A DNA stretch of 64,000 bases from Caldimonas mangrovi (GTDB lineage: Bacteria; Pseudomonadota; Gammaproteobacteria; Burkholderiales; Burkholderiaceae_C). The stretch spans positions 429,756 through 493,755 of the forward strand of contig NZ_JAMKFE010000003.1 in assembly GCF_023721835.1 (NCBI RefSeq). Reading direction: 5' to 3'. Positions 47,988 to 56,608 of this stretch are shown in pieces. How positions within the stretch are numbered: the stretch's first letter is position 1; every line of letters starts with the position of its first letter. The notes below the pieces were generated by a model. That model did no database searches. It saw only the letters and a list, made by a program, of their open reading frames with translations, and was not told where the DNA came from. Position numbers and translations under genes: made by a program.

Positions 47988-50957
47988 CTACAGCGAGCGA
48001 AGGAACGCCAACACGGCCTCCCGATCCTCTGGGGACAGCGATTGGAACCGCTGGCGGCTCACGGTGGCCTCGCCGCCGTGCCAGAGGATGGCTTCGACCA
48101 GCGTGCGCGCGCGGCTGTCGTGGAGATACCCGACCGGCGCATTCTTGCTGGCCGCCACCGCCTCCGTGTAGCCGATGCCCCACAGAGGCGGGGTGCGCCA
48201 CATGTTGCCGGTGGCTCGGCCCTCGACGAAGTTGTCGGCCAGATCGGGCCCCATGTCGTGCAGTAGCAGATCCGTGTAGGGCTTGATCGTCTGGTTGCGC
48301 AGTTCGGCCATTTCCGACAGGTTGCCCGTTCGCATGGAGCTGACATGGCACGCCGTGCAGCGCATGGTGTCGAAGACCCTCGCACCGGCGGCGACCTGGG
48401 CGGGGTTGACGTCCAGATACCAAAGCGGCGCCACGCCGTTCGGAAAGCCGCTGGCCACGCTGCGTTGCGCCGGCACCGCCAGCAAACGGAGGTAGCGGGT
48501 GATCAAGGTGAGGTCTTCTTCCGACAGCCCCTTTTCAACCTTCGCCGGCGTGCAGTTGGCCGGCCCGGCCAGGCAGTCGCGGTTCGGGTAGACCGGCGAG
48601 GTGACCGACATGTCGAGCAGCGCGGCCGATGCAGCCTGGTGGCGCAGGCTGACCTTGGACGCCTTCCAGCCGAAGCGACCCAGGCGCACGGCACCGGTCT
48701 CGGGGTCGTAGGCATAGTTCGCCTGGCCCTTGACGCCGTCCTGGTCCGGGGTGGAGCGAACGCGGGAAAGGATCTCGGCGTCGGTGACGGCTTCGAGCAG
48801 GCCGACGCCGATCATCGGTTGCGCGCTGCGCAGCGAATACCGCTGCGGCAGCGGGCCGTCGAACGAGACCCTGGGTTTGCGCAGCTCTACGGCGGTGCCG
48901 TCGGCCAGCGTGACGGTCTTGACGTCGAACCCCGACACGCGAACGCTGGTGCCCCAGTCTTCGAGCTGGCCGGTGGTGACGGACCGCGCATTCATCTGTG
49001 CCGCCAGGCCGTAGATCGGGTGAGGCTGCTGCTTGCCGCTGCCGTCGACGGTCGCCGTGCGCACGGCCATGGTGTCGAGCCGCTGGTTGATGACGCTGGG
49101 TGCAACGCTGCGCCCGTTGTTGATGTGGCACGCAAAGCAGGACGTCTGGTTGAAGCGCGGCCCTTGCAAGCGAACGGCCGCGTCGTTGCGGTCATTGCCG
49201 GGCTCGGTGTGGTCGCCGGTCCAGAGGTTGGTGTGGATCCAGCGGCGGCCTTCCATGAAGCGCTGCATGTTCTGCATGCCGATGTGGTTGAGCGGCTGCT
49301 GGAACATGAACTGCGCGTTGTCGGCATAGTCGTACGACACCGAGCCCAGCCCGCCCGACAAGGTGTCGAGCGGCAAGGGCGCGTTCATCAGCCGCGGTTG
49401 CACGCCGTACCACGGCCTGAGGCCTTCGCCCACCACGTAGGTCAGCTCGTTGGTGTAGTAGCGAAAGGCACCGCTGTCGCCGAGCGCGTCCATCGCTGCT
49501 CGCGTCGAGAAGAACGAGCTGGAGAACTCGATGACGTCGCCGGCCCTGAGCGCGCGCGACGGCACGTTCACGCCATTGGGCACGAGAACGCCGTTGGCAT
49601 CGGGGGCGATGGCGGTGTGCCCGGGGTAGTTGTCGAACACCACGCTGCAGCCGTCGTTGGCGCCGATGACCCCGTTGTAGCCGCTGCTGGGGCGACGCAA
49701 TGCCCCGGCCGGTGGCTTGGGTACGACGGGGCAGGCCGCAACGTTGTTCAGCCCCGCGGTGTAGGTCGAGTCGTCGAGCAGGTCGCCCGGGGACATCCAG
49801 CCGAAGCCGGTGACGTTCGGGGAATCGAAGCGGCGAACGAAGACCAGGCCGCCGCCCCGTTGTGCCTGCGGAAAGTATTGGTTGACGATCAGCTTCGGGC
49901 GGGTCACGCCGGCCACTTTGCTGTCGTCGATGAACTCCACGCCCCAGGTGCGGTTCTTGAAGTAGTTCGCCACGAAGTTCAGGTGCGCCCCGGGCCCCTT
50001 GTCGACCGGCCTGCCGGAGGCGTCGACGGTGTCGTTCGGGCCGTAGCCGGCTTCGTTCCAGTCTTCGCCGCGCTCGCGTGCGTGGCGCGACCGGCCCACC
50101 ATGCCGAAGCGGGTCACCAAGGCCCCGTTGGGCAACGAGAACTGCACCATCTCGAGCGGCGCCCCTGCGGCAGGCTCGGGCGCCAGCGCGGCCCCGACCG
50201 GGGGGTACCTTTCAGGCGAGGTGGCCAGCGCACGCAGCGAGTTGCCGCTGCCCGGGCCCTTGAACGCGACCTCGAACAGCGAATAACCGTATTGCGTGCC
50301 CCGCTGGGTGCCTCGTACACGCACGTAGCGGACGTTGGCATCGAGGTTGTAGAACTCTTCCGTGCCGCCCTTGGCGCCGGTGACGTAGCGCAGCTGGTAC
50401 CAGGTGCTGCCGTCGTCGGACGTTTCGATCGCATATTCCTTCCCGTAGGCCGCCTCCCACACCAGCTTCATGTAGCCGAGCTGCGTCTTGCCACCGAAGT
50501 CGAACTGGATCCATTCGTTGCCGGTGTGGGCGCTTTCCCAGCGGGTGGCCGTGCTGCCGTCGATCGCCTTGGCAGCGCTGTTGCCCTGGTTCGCGGTGGA
50601 CGATGCGGTGGCGGCGACCGGCTGCACCGCCGCGCCGGGGCGGCTCAGGTCGACGCTCAGCGGCAGGCGTTGATCAGGCGGCAACGGCGGCGCGGCTGCG
50701 GCACCGCTAGAGGGCAATGCAGGCGAGGGCGCAGGCGCCGGCGTCTCGAGCACCGGCTCGTCTGTGCCGGCGCCGGGGGCCGGAGCAGGTGCAGGCGGGG
50801 CCGGTGCAGGGGTGGGAGCAGAGCCACCGGTTTCGTGCTCTGAGCCACCCCCACCGCTGCCCCCGCAGGCGCTCAGCGCAGCGACCGCGAAGGCCAGGGT
50901 GATGAAGGTCGAGACCCGGCGTGTCGAGGTCTGGCTGGCGGCTGCTGTGCGGGTCAC
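47988..50957 (-). CDS. Large lipoprotein: discoidin (F5/8 C) domain plus di-haem oxidoreductase-type domain
   Basis: This 989-aa protein has lipobox LSAC near residue 31 and a Pro/Ala/Gly tether. A discoidin-like domain at about residues 110-230 (STANQGNSAAKAIDGS; YVRVRGTQRG) follows. A ~700-residue C-terminal region has two c-type haem sites, CFACH and CTACH, and RTPPLWGIGYT, as in the di-haem oxidoreductase family (DUF1111-like). The start is GTG at 50957, with AGGAG 10 bases upstream. The protein is probably anchored on the outer membrane and binds carbohydrate through the discoidin module. The substrate of the haem part is unknown. Confidence 0.82.
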   Translation of the reverse strand: MTRTAAASQTSTRRVSTFITLAFAVAALSACGGSGGGGSEHETGGSAPTPAPAPPAPAPAPGAGTDEPVLETPAPAPSPALPSSGAAAAPPLPPDQRLPLSVDLSRPGAAVQPVAATASSTANQGNSAAKAIDGSTATRWESAHTGNEWIQFDFGGKTQLGYMKLVWEAAYGKEYAIETSDDGSTWYQLRYVTGAKGGTEEFYNLDANVRYVRVRGTQRGTQYGYSLFEVAFKGPGSGNSLRALATSPERYPPVGAALAPEPAAGAPLEMVQFSLPNGALVTRFGMVGRSRHARERGEDWNEAGYGPNDTVDASGRPVDKGPGAHLNFVANYFKNRTWGVEFIDDSKVAGVTRPKLIVNQYFPQAQRGGGLVFVRRFDSPNVTGFGWMSPGDLLDDSTYTAGLNNVAACPVVPKPPAGALRRPSSGYNGVIGANDGCSVVFDNYPGHTAIAPDANGVLVPNGVNVPSRALRAGDVIEFSSSFFSTRAAMDALGDSGAFRYYTNELTYVVGEGLRPWYGVQPRLMNAPLPLDTLSGGLGSVSYDYADNAQFMFQQPLNHIGMQNMQRFMEGRRWIHTNLWTGDHTEPGNDRNDAAVRLQGPRFNQTSCFACHINNGRSVAPSVINQRLDTMAVRTATVDGSGKQQPHPIYGLAAQMNARSVTTGQLEDWGTSVRVSGFDVKTVTLADGTAVELRKPRVSFDGPLPQRYSLRSAQPMIGVGLLEAVTDAEILSRVRSTPDQDGVKGQANYAYDPETGAVRLGRFGWKASKVSLRHQAASAALLDMSVTSPVYPNRDCLAGPANCTPAKVEKGLSEEDLTLITRYLRLLAVPAQRSVASGFPNGVAPLWYLDVNPAQVAAGARVFDTMRCTACHVSSMRTGNLSEMAELRNQTIKPYTDLLLHDMGPDLADNFVEGRATGNMWRTPPLWGIGYTEAVAASKNAPVGYLHDSRARTLVEAILWHGGEATVSRQRFQSLSPEDREAVLAFLRSL

Positions 50958-51281
50958 GCGTGGGTACTCCTGGTTGTTTTCTTGTGGGCGATGCCGGTGT
51001 GGCGGCATGCCGGGACGGTCAGCGGTTCGCTGGGGCCGGGTCGGCCATCAAGCAGTGTCCATGCCAAGCCGGGGGTGGATGCTGAAGAGAACATCCACGG
51101 GTGGCGTTACAGAGGCGAAGCGACCGATGCGCAAGCGAAGAGAGATTCGACTCGTTACGCTCGACGTTTCATTTGCGCCGTTGGCCACCAGTTTTCGTCG
51201 CCCAAACGCGTGAGCCGTGCCGCCGGTTCACCGGCCCCGTGCGGCCAGCGCCCGCGCCGGGTGGGCCGCACCGGGGGGAGT
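50958..51281. other. Intergenic region
   Basis: About 320 bases between two minus-strand genes, without a supportable gene. It should hold the promoter of the di-haem lipoprotein gene. No clear hairpin terminator or promoter pair is visible. Confidence 0.5.
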
Positions 51282-51776
51282 TCAAGGCCGGGCCGGCAGC
51301 GCGATGGCCGGCTCGAACTTCGCGCGCTTCACCGAAAAGTAGGTTTTGACGTTGCGCACGTTCGCGTCGCTGGTGAACAGCCGCCGCACCAGCGCGTGGT
51401 AGGCGTCCATGTCGCGCACCTGCACCACCAGCACGAAGTCGGGCCCGCTGGACGTGCGGTAGCACTGCTGCACGGCCGGCTCTGCCGCGGCGCGCGCCTC
51501 GAAGGCTTCGAGGCGGTCGGCGGCCTGGTGGTCCAAGGTGATTTCAACGATGGCGATCAGCCCGGCGCCCAGCCTGTCGGGCGACAACAGCGCCACTTGG
51601 CGCTCGATGACGCCGCTGTCCACCAGCCGCTTCACGCGCCGCAAACAGGTGGCCGGCGACACGTGCACTTTTTCGGCCAGGGCCTGGTTGCTGAGCGAGG
51701 CGTCGCGCTGCAGCTGTTCCAGCAGGCGCAGGTCCAGGGCATCCAGTTGAGGGGGTGGGGTGGCGTTTTGTTGCAC
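51282..51776 (-). CDS. Lrp/AsnC-family transcriptional regulator
   Basis: This 164-aa protein has an N-terminal helix-turn-helix (LDALDLRLLEQLQ; LAEKVHVSPATCLRRVKRL) and a C-terminal RAM domain with DFVLVVQVRDMDAYH. It should respond to an amino acid or similar small ligand. The GTG at 51776 is taken as start because the frame upstream is AT-rich and unconserved. It is divergent from glmS. Confidence 0.9.
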   Translation of the reverse strand: MQQNATPPPQLDALDLRLLEQLQRDASLSNQALAEKVHVSPATCLRRVKRLVDSGVIERQVALLSPDRLGAGLIAIVEITLDHQAADRLEAFEARAAAEPAVQQCYRTSSGPDFVLVVQVRDMDAYHALVRRLFTSDANVRNVKTYFSVKRAKFEPAIALPARP

Positions 51777-51927
51777 AACAAGAACAAAAATGAATGAAAC
51801 ACGCGCCAACGTAAGGTGGTGATTGATTTCACCGTGAACGATGGAATTTTGCAAGAAAATTTCCGTGCCCCCTGCCTACCATCGCGCCACTTCGCATCCA
51901 TTTCGTCTTTTTCCGCAGGAGCCCCTT

Positions 51928-53811
51928 ATGTGCGGCATCGTCGGCGCAGTCAGCCAGCGCAACATCGTCCCCATCCTCATCGAAGGCCTGAAGCGCCTGG
52001 AATACCGCGGCTATGACTCGTGCGGCGTGGCCGTGCACCAGGCGGGCGAACTGCGCCGATCGCGCAGCACGTCTCGCGTGGCCGAGCTGGACACCCTGGT
52101 GGCCGCCGACCGCGTCGAAGGGTTCACCGGCATCGCCCACACCCGCTGGGCCACGCACGGCGCGCCCGCGGTGCACAACGCCCACCCGCACTTTTCGCAT
52201 GGCCCCGGCGAAGACGCCTATACCGCGCGGCCCGGCCGCATTGCGCTGGTGCACAACGGCATCATCGAAAACCACGACGAGCTGCGCGCTGAACTGAGGG
52301 CCAAGGGTTATGTCTTCACCAGCCAGACCGACACCGAGGTCATCGCCCACCTGATCGACCAGCTGTACGACGGCGACCTGTTCGACGCCGTGAAGCGCGC
52401 CACGCTGCAACTCAAGGGCGCTTACGCCATTGCCGTGTTCTGCCGCGACGAACCGCACCGTGTGGTGGGTGCGCGCGAAGGCTCGCCGCTGGTGCTGGGC
52501 GTGGGCACCATGGAAGGCGCGACCGAAAACTTCCTCGCTTCCGATGCGATGGCGCTGGCCGGCGTGACCGACCAGATCATCTACCTAGAAGAAGGCGACG
52601 TGGTCGACCTGCAGCTCGGCAAGTACTGGATCGAATCGGCCCACGGCGCCGAGGTGCGCGGCCGGTATGCCCGCGTCGAGCGCCCGGTGCGCACCGTGCA
52701 GGCGCACACCGGCGCGGCCGAGCTAGGCCCGTACCGTCACTACATGCAGAAAGAGATCTTCGAGCAGCCGCGCGCCGTGGGTGACACGTTGTCGGGTGTC
52801 GAGAGCATCACCCCCGAGCTGTTCGGCGACGGCGCCTATGCGGTGTTCAAGGACATCGAGCAGGTGCTCATTCTGGCGTGCGGTACCAGCTACTACGCCG
52901 GCTCTACCGCCAAGTACTGGCTCGAGTCGATCGCCAAGATCCCCACCAGCGTGGAGATTGCCAGCGAATACCGCTACCGCGACAGCGTGCCCCACCCCAA
53001 GACGCTGGTGGTCACCATTTCGCAGTCGGGTGAGACGGCCGACACCATTGCCGCGCTGAAGCACGCCCGCGCATTGGGCATGCCCCACACGCTGACCATC
53101 TGCAACGTGGCCACCAGCGCCATGGTGCGCGAGTGCAAGCTGGCCTACATCACCCACGCCGGCGTGGAGATCGGCGTGGCGTCGACCAAGGCCTTCACCA
53201 CGCAACTGGCCGGCCTGTTCTTGCTGACGCTGGCACTGGCCCAGGTGCGCGGCCACCTGACCGACGAGCAGGAAGCCGCCCACGTGAAGGCCATGCGCCA
53301 CCTGCCCGTGGCGCTGCAGGCCGTGCTGGCGCTGGAGCCCCAGGTGATCGCCTGGGCCGAAGAGTTCGCCCGCAAGGAAAATGCGCTGTTCCTGGGCCGC
53401 GGCCTGCACTACCCCATTGCATTGGAAGGTGCGCTGAAGCTCAAGGAAATCAGCTACATCCACGCCGAGGCCTACCCCGCCGGCGAGCTGAAGCACGGCC
53501 CGCTGGCCCTGGTGACCGCCGCGATGCCGGTGGTGACCGTGGCGCCCAACGACACGCTGCTGGAAAAGCTGAAGAGCAACCTGCAGGAAGTGCGCGCCCG
53601 CGGCGGCGAGCTGTTCGTGTTTGCCGACGCCGACACCCACATCGAGAGCGAGCCCGGCATTCATGTGATCCGCATGCCCGAGCACTACGGCCCGCTGTCG
53701 CCCATCCTGCACGTGGTGCCGCTGCAGTTGCTGGCGTATCACACGGCGTGTGCGCGGGGGACGGACGTGGACAAGCCGCGGAACTTGGCGAAGAGCGTGA
53801 CGGTGGAGTGA
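51928..53811 (+). CDS. glmS: Glutamine-fructose-6-phosphate aminotransferase
   Basis: This 627-aa enzyme has N-terminal Cys2 (MCGIVG), the nucleophile of the glutaminase domain, with HTRWATHG. Two SIS isomerase domains follow ([32 protein letters not shown]). It ends in [11 protein letters not shown], the conserved tail whose DNA is the TnsD recognition site of Tn7. GCAGGAGCC precedes the ATG. No ribozyme is expected or seen upstream. Confidence 0.98.
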   Translation: MCGIVGAVSQRNIVPILIEGLKRLEYRGYDSCGVAVHQAGELRRSRSTSRVAELDTLVAADRVEGFTGIAHTRWATHGAPAVHNAHPHFSHGPGEDAYTARPGRIALVHNGIIENHDELRAELRAKGYVFTSQTDTEVIAHLIDQLYDGDLFDAVKRATLQLKGAYAIAVFCRDEPHRVVGAREGSPLVLGVGTMEGATENFLASDAMALAGVTDQIIYLEEGDVVDLQLGKYWIESAHGAEVRGRYARVERPVRTVQAHTGAAELGPYRHYMQKEIFEQPRAVGDTLSGVESITPELFGDGAYAVFKDIEQVLILACGTSYYAGSTAKYWLESIAKIPTSVEIASEYRYRDSVPHPKTLVVTISQSGETADTIAALKHARALGMPHTLTICNVATSAMVRECKLAYITHAGVEIGVASTKAFTTQLAGLFLLTLALAQVRGHLTDEQEAAHVKAMRHLPVALQAVLALEPQVIAWAEEFARKENALFLGRGLHYPIALEGALKLKEISYIHAEAYPAGELKHGPLALVTAAMPVVTVAPNDTLLEKLKSNLQEVRARGGELFVFADADTHIESEPGIHVIRMPEHYGPLSPILHVVPLQLLAYHTACARGTDVDKPRNLAKSVTVE

Positions 53812-53835
53812 GGGGGGCGTCGTTCGATTCATTTT

Positions 53836-53961
53836 TGTGCGCGGGAAACAGTCGCGCTTACTGCAAACGAAGTTGCTTACCGCGGAACAAAGCCGTTTAC
53901 TGTGAGTCCGGGGTGGCGAAACATAGGCGCTAACCAAGCTGCAAGCGGGGCGGCTTCTAAG
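53836..53961 (+). repeat. Tn7-like transposon end with tandem TnsB-type sites
   Basis: The terminus TGTGCGCGGGAAACAG resembles Tn7's TGTGGGCGGACAAAATAG. Four repeats with consensus AAACAnAGCCGCTTACYG lie at 53846-53863, 53865-53882, 53885-53902 and 53919-53936, with a weaker fifth at 53943-53961. The close spacing of the first three resembles the right end of Tn7. The remaining ~280 bases to 54239 contain no supportable gene. Confidence 0.75.
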
Positions 53962-54239
53962 CACCGTGCCTTTACGCAGCGACCCCCCGTTCTAAGACGG
54001 CTCCCGCCAACGCTCCCTTAAGCCTGTCGCTTCCGACATTGCTGCGGTTGCCAAGTACAGCTTGTTCATGAGCCCGGAGGTGCCTGTGTCGTCGCGCACT
54101 GCCCGCAATTGGAAGTGTCGAACTCCGCGGGGACGTGTCGTGCGGGCCGGAGAAGGCTGGCACCGGCGAAGGCATGAGGCTGGTCAAACCTCCATGCTGA
54201 AAAAGTTCGGCCTTGCCTTTCTGTGCGAAACAGGGCCGC

Positions 54240-54282
54240 TTGTAAGGTTGCTTGTCGGTACCTATACTGTACAAATAAACAG
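54240..54282 (+). promoter_or_regulatory. Promoter overlapped by a LexA-type (SOS) box
   Basis: -35 TTGTAA (54240-54245) and -10 TATACT (54263-54268) are separated by 17 bases. A LexA-type box CTGT-N8-ACAG at 54267-54282, extended on the left as TACTGT, overlaps the -10. LexA binding here would block transcription of the small downstream gene until DNA damage. Confidence 0.7.
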
Positions 54283-54323
54283 ATATGGCCGCCTCAGCTG
54301 CGGCCTGGGCAAGGAGAGGGCGC

Positions 54324-54551
54324 ATGCGAAGAACGTCAACGTCACTTGCTGTTTCGTCGCCGATTTGCTGCTTTTGCGGACGCTCGTGGCTGCCAGAAGA
54401 AGGTGTGGCAGCTAGTCAAGCCTACTGCTACCACTGCGCTGAGGGGCGGCGAGCCGCGGCCTTGAAGGCGTTTGGGGGCCGTACGCCAGCTGTTTTCGAC
54501 CCGTCGGGTGCCTACTTGTTGCCGCGACACCTACGGCCGAGTCGGCGCTAA
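54324..54551 (+). CDS. Small CxxC/CxxC protein under a putative SOS promoter
   Basis: This 75-aa basic protein has two CxxC pairs, CFC with the preceding Cys at residues 13-16 and CYHC near 33-36. The spacing C-x2-C-x16-C-x2-C is close to the zinc finger of DksA/TraR proteins; the similarity is in spacing only. AAGGAGAGG precedes the ATG at ideal distance. The last 4 bp overlap the convergent kinase gene. I do not recognise the family. The promoter and Shine-Dalgarno make it a likely real gene. Confidence 0.6.
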   Translation: MRRTSTSLAVSSPICCFCGRSWLPEEGVAASQAYCYHCAEGRRAAALKAFGGRTPAVFDPSGAYLLPRHLRPSRR

Positions 54552-55582
54552 GCCCGCTCGAAGAAGTCTTCGAGTTCGCTGAGAGTCTTACTGCGCGCCT
54601 GGGCGGCAGAAGAGCCGCCCAAGGTTCTCTTCCTCCCCGTTGTGCCTAGTGGTTCGGACCACGCGGTCCATTCGTGCTTTCGTGGCGATTGCCAGGACCA
54701 CTCCACCACCTTCAAGCGGTCGCCTATCGCAAGCTCCCAGCGGACCCAGTCAGTATCGACCTTCGCGGTCCATCGCGGCGTCTCCAAGGTCGAAAGTGCG
54801 CTGAGCACCTGCTGTGCGGATTGGTAGCGCCGGCTGGTGTCGTCGTTCAGCATTTTGCGAATCATCCGCCTCCAGCCAGCGGGGATGTGAGGAAGCCAGC
54901 ACAGTTTGTTGGCATAGCCACCGGCGGGCACAGTTGCGGCGGGAGACTGCCCTGCTTCGTACCACTCCTGTCCATGCAGCAGGCGATAAAGGGTCATGCC
55001 CAATGCCCAGATGTCCGACTTGGCGCTTGTTACCCAAGTCGACCATACCTCGTAAGCAATATGGTCCTTGTAGCCAGCTATCGAGCCGTAGCCATGGAGA
55101 AGACGGTCTGTGACTAAGCCGAAATCGCCCAGCAGAGCGACGCCGCTCGCATTCCGCAGGAGGTTGCCTGGCTTGATGTCCCGATGCAGCATCCCCCTTG
55201 AGTGGAGGGCATCCAAGCCGAGTGTCACGTTAGTTGCGATTTCGCGGACGGTGTCCAGCGGTAGAGGCCCTTTTTCGTATGCGTCCTGCAGGGACCCGCC
55301 AGCGCAGAACGCCATGCAAAGCTGGATGCTGTCGCCAGCAGCGTCCTCGGAGATGCTGTGCACTCGAACAACGTTCCTGTGTTCGGCAGCCGACAGGCGT
55401 TGACCCTCGGCAAGCAGGCCAGCCTTACGCTGGTGCCAGTCAGCCGCACTCTCGCCAGAGGCGCGCGTCATGACCTTGACGGCGACACGACCATGGACGC
55501 TGTCTTGCCCTTCGAACACCTCGCCAAATGCACCGGCGCCAAGCTTGCGCCCGAGCGTCAGGGGCGGGACGACGGTCGCCAT
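54548..55582 (-). CDS. Ser/Thr protein kinase (Hanks type)
   Basis: This 344-aa protein has a full kinase domain at residues 8-270: glycine loop GAGAFG (15-20), Lys36 in VAVK, HRDIKPGN (His133-Asn140) and DFG (153-155). All catalytic residues are present. The last ~75 residues (from WTAKVDTDWVRWELAIG) are a separate module I do not recognise; there is no membrane segment. The start is ATG at 55582, overlapping the stop of the upstream gene by one base (TGATG). Together with that partner it forms a two-gene unit of the transposon cargo. Such kinases occur in phage-defence and signalling islands; the target is unknown. Confidence 0.9.
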   Translation of the reverse strand: MATVVPPLTLGRKLGAGAFGEVFEGQDSVHGRVAVKVMTRASGESAADWHQRKAGLLAEGQRLSAAEHRNVVRVHSISEDAAGDSIQLCMAFCAGGSLQDAYEKGPLPLDTVREIATNVTLGLDALHSRGMLHRDIKPGNLLRNASGVALLGDFGLVTDRLLHGYGSIAGYKDHIAYEVWSTWVTSAKSDIWALGMTLYRLLHGQEWYEAGQSPAATVPAGGYANKLCWLPHIPAGWRRMIRKMLNDDTSRRYQSAQQVLSALSTLETPRWTAKVDTDWVRWELAIGDRLKVVEWSWQSPRKHEWTAWSEPLGTTGRKRTLGGSSAAQARSKTLSELEDFFERA

Positions 55583-56052
55583 CAAGCCTCCCGGGAGGCG
55601 ATGATGAGCATTGCTGCCTCGCGGCTTCCTTTGCGCAACCCGCTGCCAGTCACCTTGTCTTGCCAGAACGTGTCGTCTCTCAGGTACTCGTCGACCTTGC
55701 GGTCGCCGTACGTTCGGCTGACGACCCCCTTCGCAAGGGACTGAATCTGCGCTTCTGACGCAGCTGCCGCCATGATGACGCCGCGAACCTCGGCACTTTG
55801 AAGCAGGGCAAGGGTGGCCATGGAGCGCGGAGCCGCACTCGCTTTCAAGACAACAGACCTAATTTGCTGTTCCTTGAGAAAGCCTGCGCAGCGTTGATGC
55901 AGCACGTGCAAGGCTGGCTCCCTTGCGCCCGACTGCAGATTCCAGGTCTGGTCGTATTCAATGCAGATGGGGTCGTTCAGGTCCGCCGGGACCTGCGCCA
56001 CGACAACGCCTACGGACTCTCCGGATACCACGAAGCTAGCAATTTTGGTCAT
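55582..56052 (-). CDS. Unrecognised 156-aa protein coupled to the kinase
   Basis: This protein is mixed alpha/beta with no membrane segment. Features visible: an acidic strand DPICIEYDQTW near residue 30, strand SVVLKAS near 67, then VRGVIMAAA, YGDRKVDEYLRDDTFW and a C-terminal GSREAAMLIIA. The strand order with spaced acidic residues could fit an RNase H/RuvC-like fold, but I cannot show a complete catalytic set. GGAGGAG precedes the ATG. Its stop overlaps the kinase start, so it is probably the kinase's substrate, partner or effector. Confidence 0.7.
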   Translation of the reverse strand: MTKIASFVVSGESVGVVVAQVPADLNDPICIEYDQTWNLQSGAREPALHVLHQRCAGFLKEQQIRSVVLKASAAPRSMATLALLQSAEVRGVIMAAAASEAQIQSLAKGVVSRTYGDRKVDEYLRDDTFWQDKVTGSGLRKGSREAAMLIIASREA

Positions 56053-56188
56053 CTTCTTCTCCTCCGTTGGCGGAATTGTAACAAGAGGCCTCGCATTTAA
56101 TCGGCTGGCCCTCGTCTGGTGAACTTGAGCGGGCCGAAGTCCCGACGGAGCGCTCTTGGAGGTCACTGGCCGGAACTAAGATTGAGCT

Positions 56189-56608
56189 ATGCGCTCCCCG
56201 CCCAGCCCGCTTTTCCTTGTTGTGGTTCATGGCATCGACATCGTTGACGTGCCGGAGTACGCGCGCATGCTCAACGCGACGATGAAGGCGCACCTGAAAA
56301 CAATTTTCACCCCTCAGGAACTCGAAGAGTGCGGCGACAATGAGAGAACAGCCCAAAGGCTGGCCGGCCGCTTCGCCACCAAGGAAGCCGTCCTTAAAGC
56401 GCTGGGCCTTCCGTTCGGAGACGGAGTCGCCTTTCTTGACGTCGAGACCGTCACCGCCGACACCGGCGCGCCGGCCGTTGTCACCCATAGGAAGGTCAGC
56501 GAGCGCGCCTCTCAACTAGGTGTTCAGAACTGGCTTGTGAGCACAAGTCATACGTCAATGTCAGCCGTGGCCAGCGTCATAGGGGTTCGGGCTGCAGTTG
56601 CTGTGTAG
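56189..56608 (+). CDS. AcpS-type 4'-phosphopantetheinyl transferase (holo-ACP synthase-like)
   Basis: This 139-aa protein has the two metal-binding motifs of AcpS: GIDIVDV (Asp) and RLAGRFATKEAVLKALG (Glu after Lys). FTPQELEEC and a C-terminal NWLVSTSHTSMSAVASVI strand are also present. It should transfer phosphopantetheine to a carrier protein, but no carrier is encoded nearby. The start (ATG 56189) is uncertain because no Shine-Dalgarno is clear, and family members begin ~12 residues later. It is convergent with the MazG-like gene, overlapping it by 32 bp. It is likely a second, transferred copy in addition to the chromosomal acpS. Confidence 0.85.
   Translation: MRSPPSPLFLVVVHGIDIVDVPEYARMLNATMKAHLKTIFTPQELEECGDNERTAQRLAGRFATKEAVLKALGLPFGDGVAFLDVETVTADTGAPAVVTHRKVSERASQLGVQNWLVSTSHTSMSAVASVIGVRAAVAV

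Noticed and set aside
48345..50843. An 832-codon plus-strand frame opposite the di-haem lipoprotein gene
   Set aside because: The minus strand encodes two CxxCH sites, a lipobox and a good Shine-Dalgarno; the plus frame has no recognisable motif.
51777..51927. glmS ribozyme upstream of glmS
   Set aside because: The region is too short and has no ribozyme core; this element is typical of Firmicutes.
54221..54233. A second LexA-like CTGT...ACAG pair
   Set aside because: The spacer is 5 bases rather than the 8 required for LexA.
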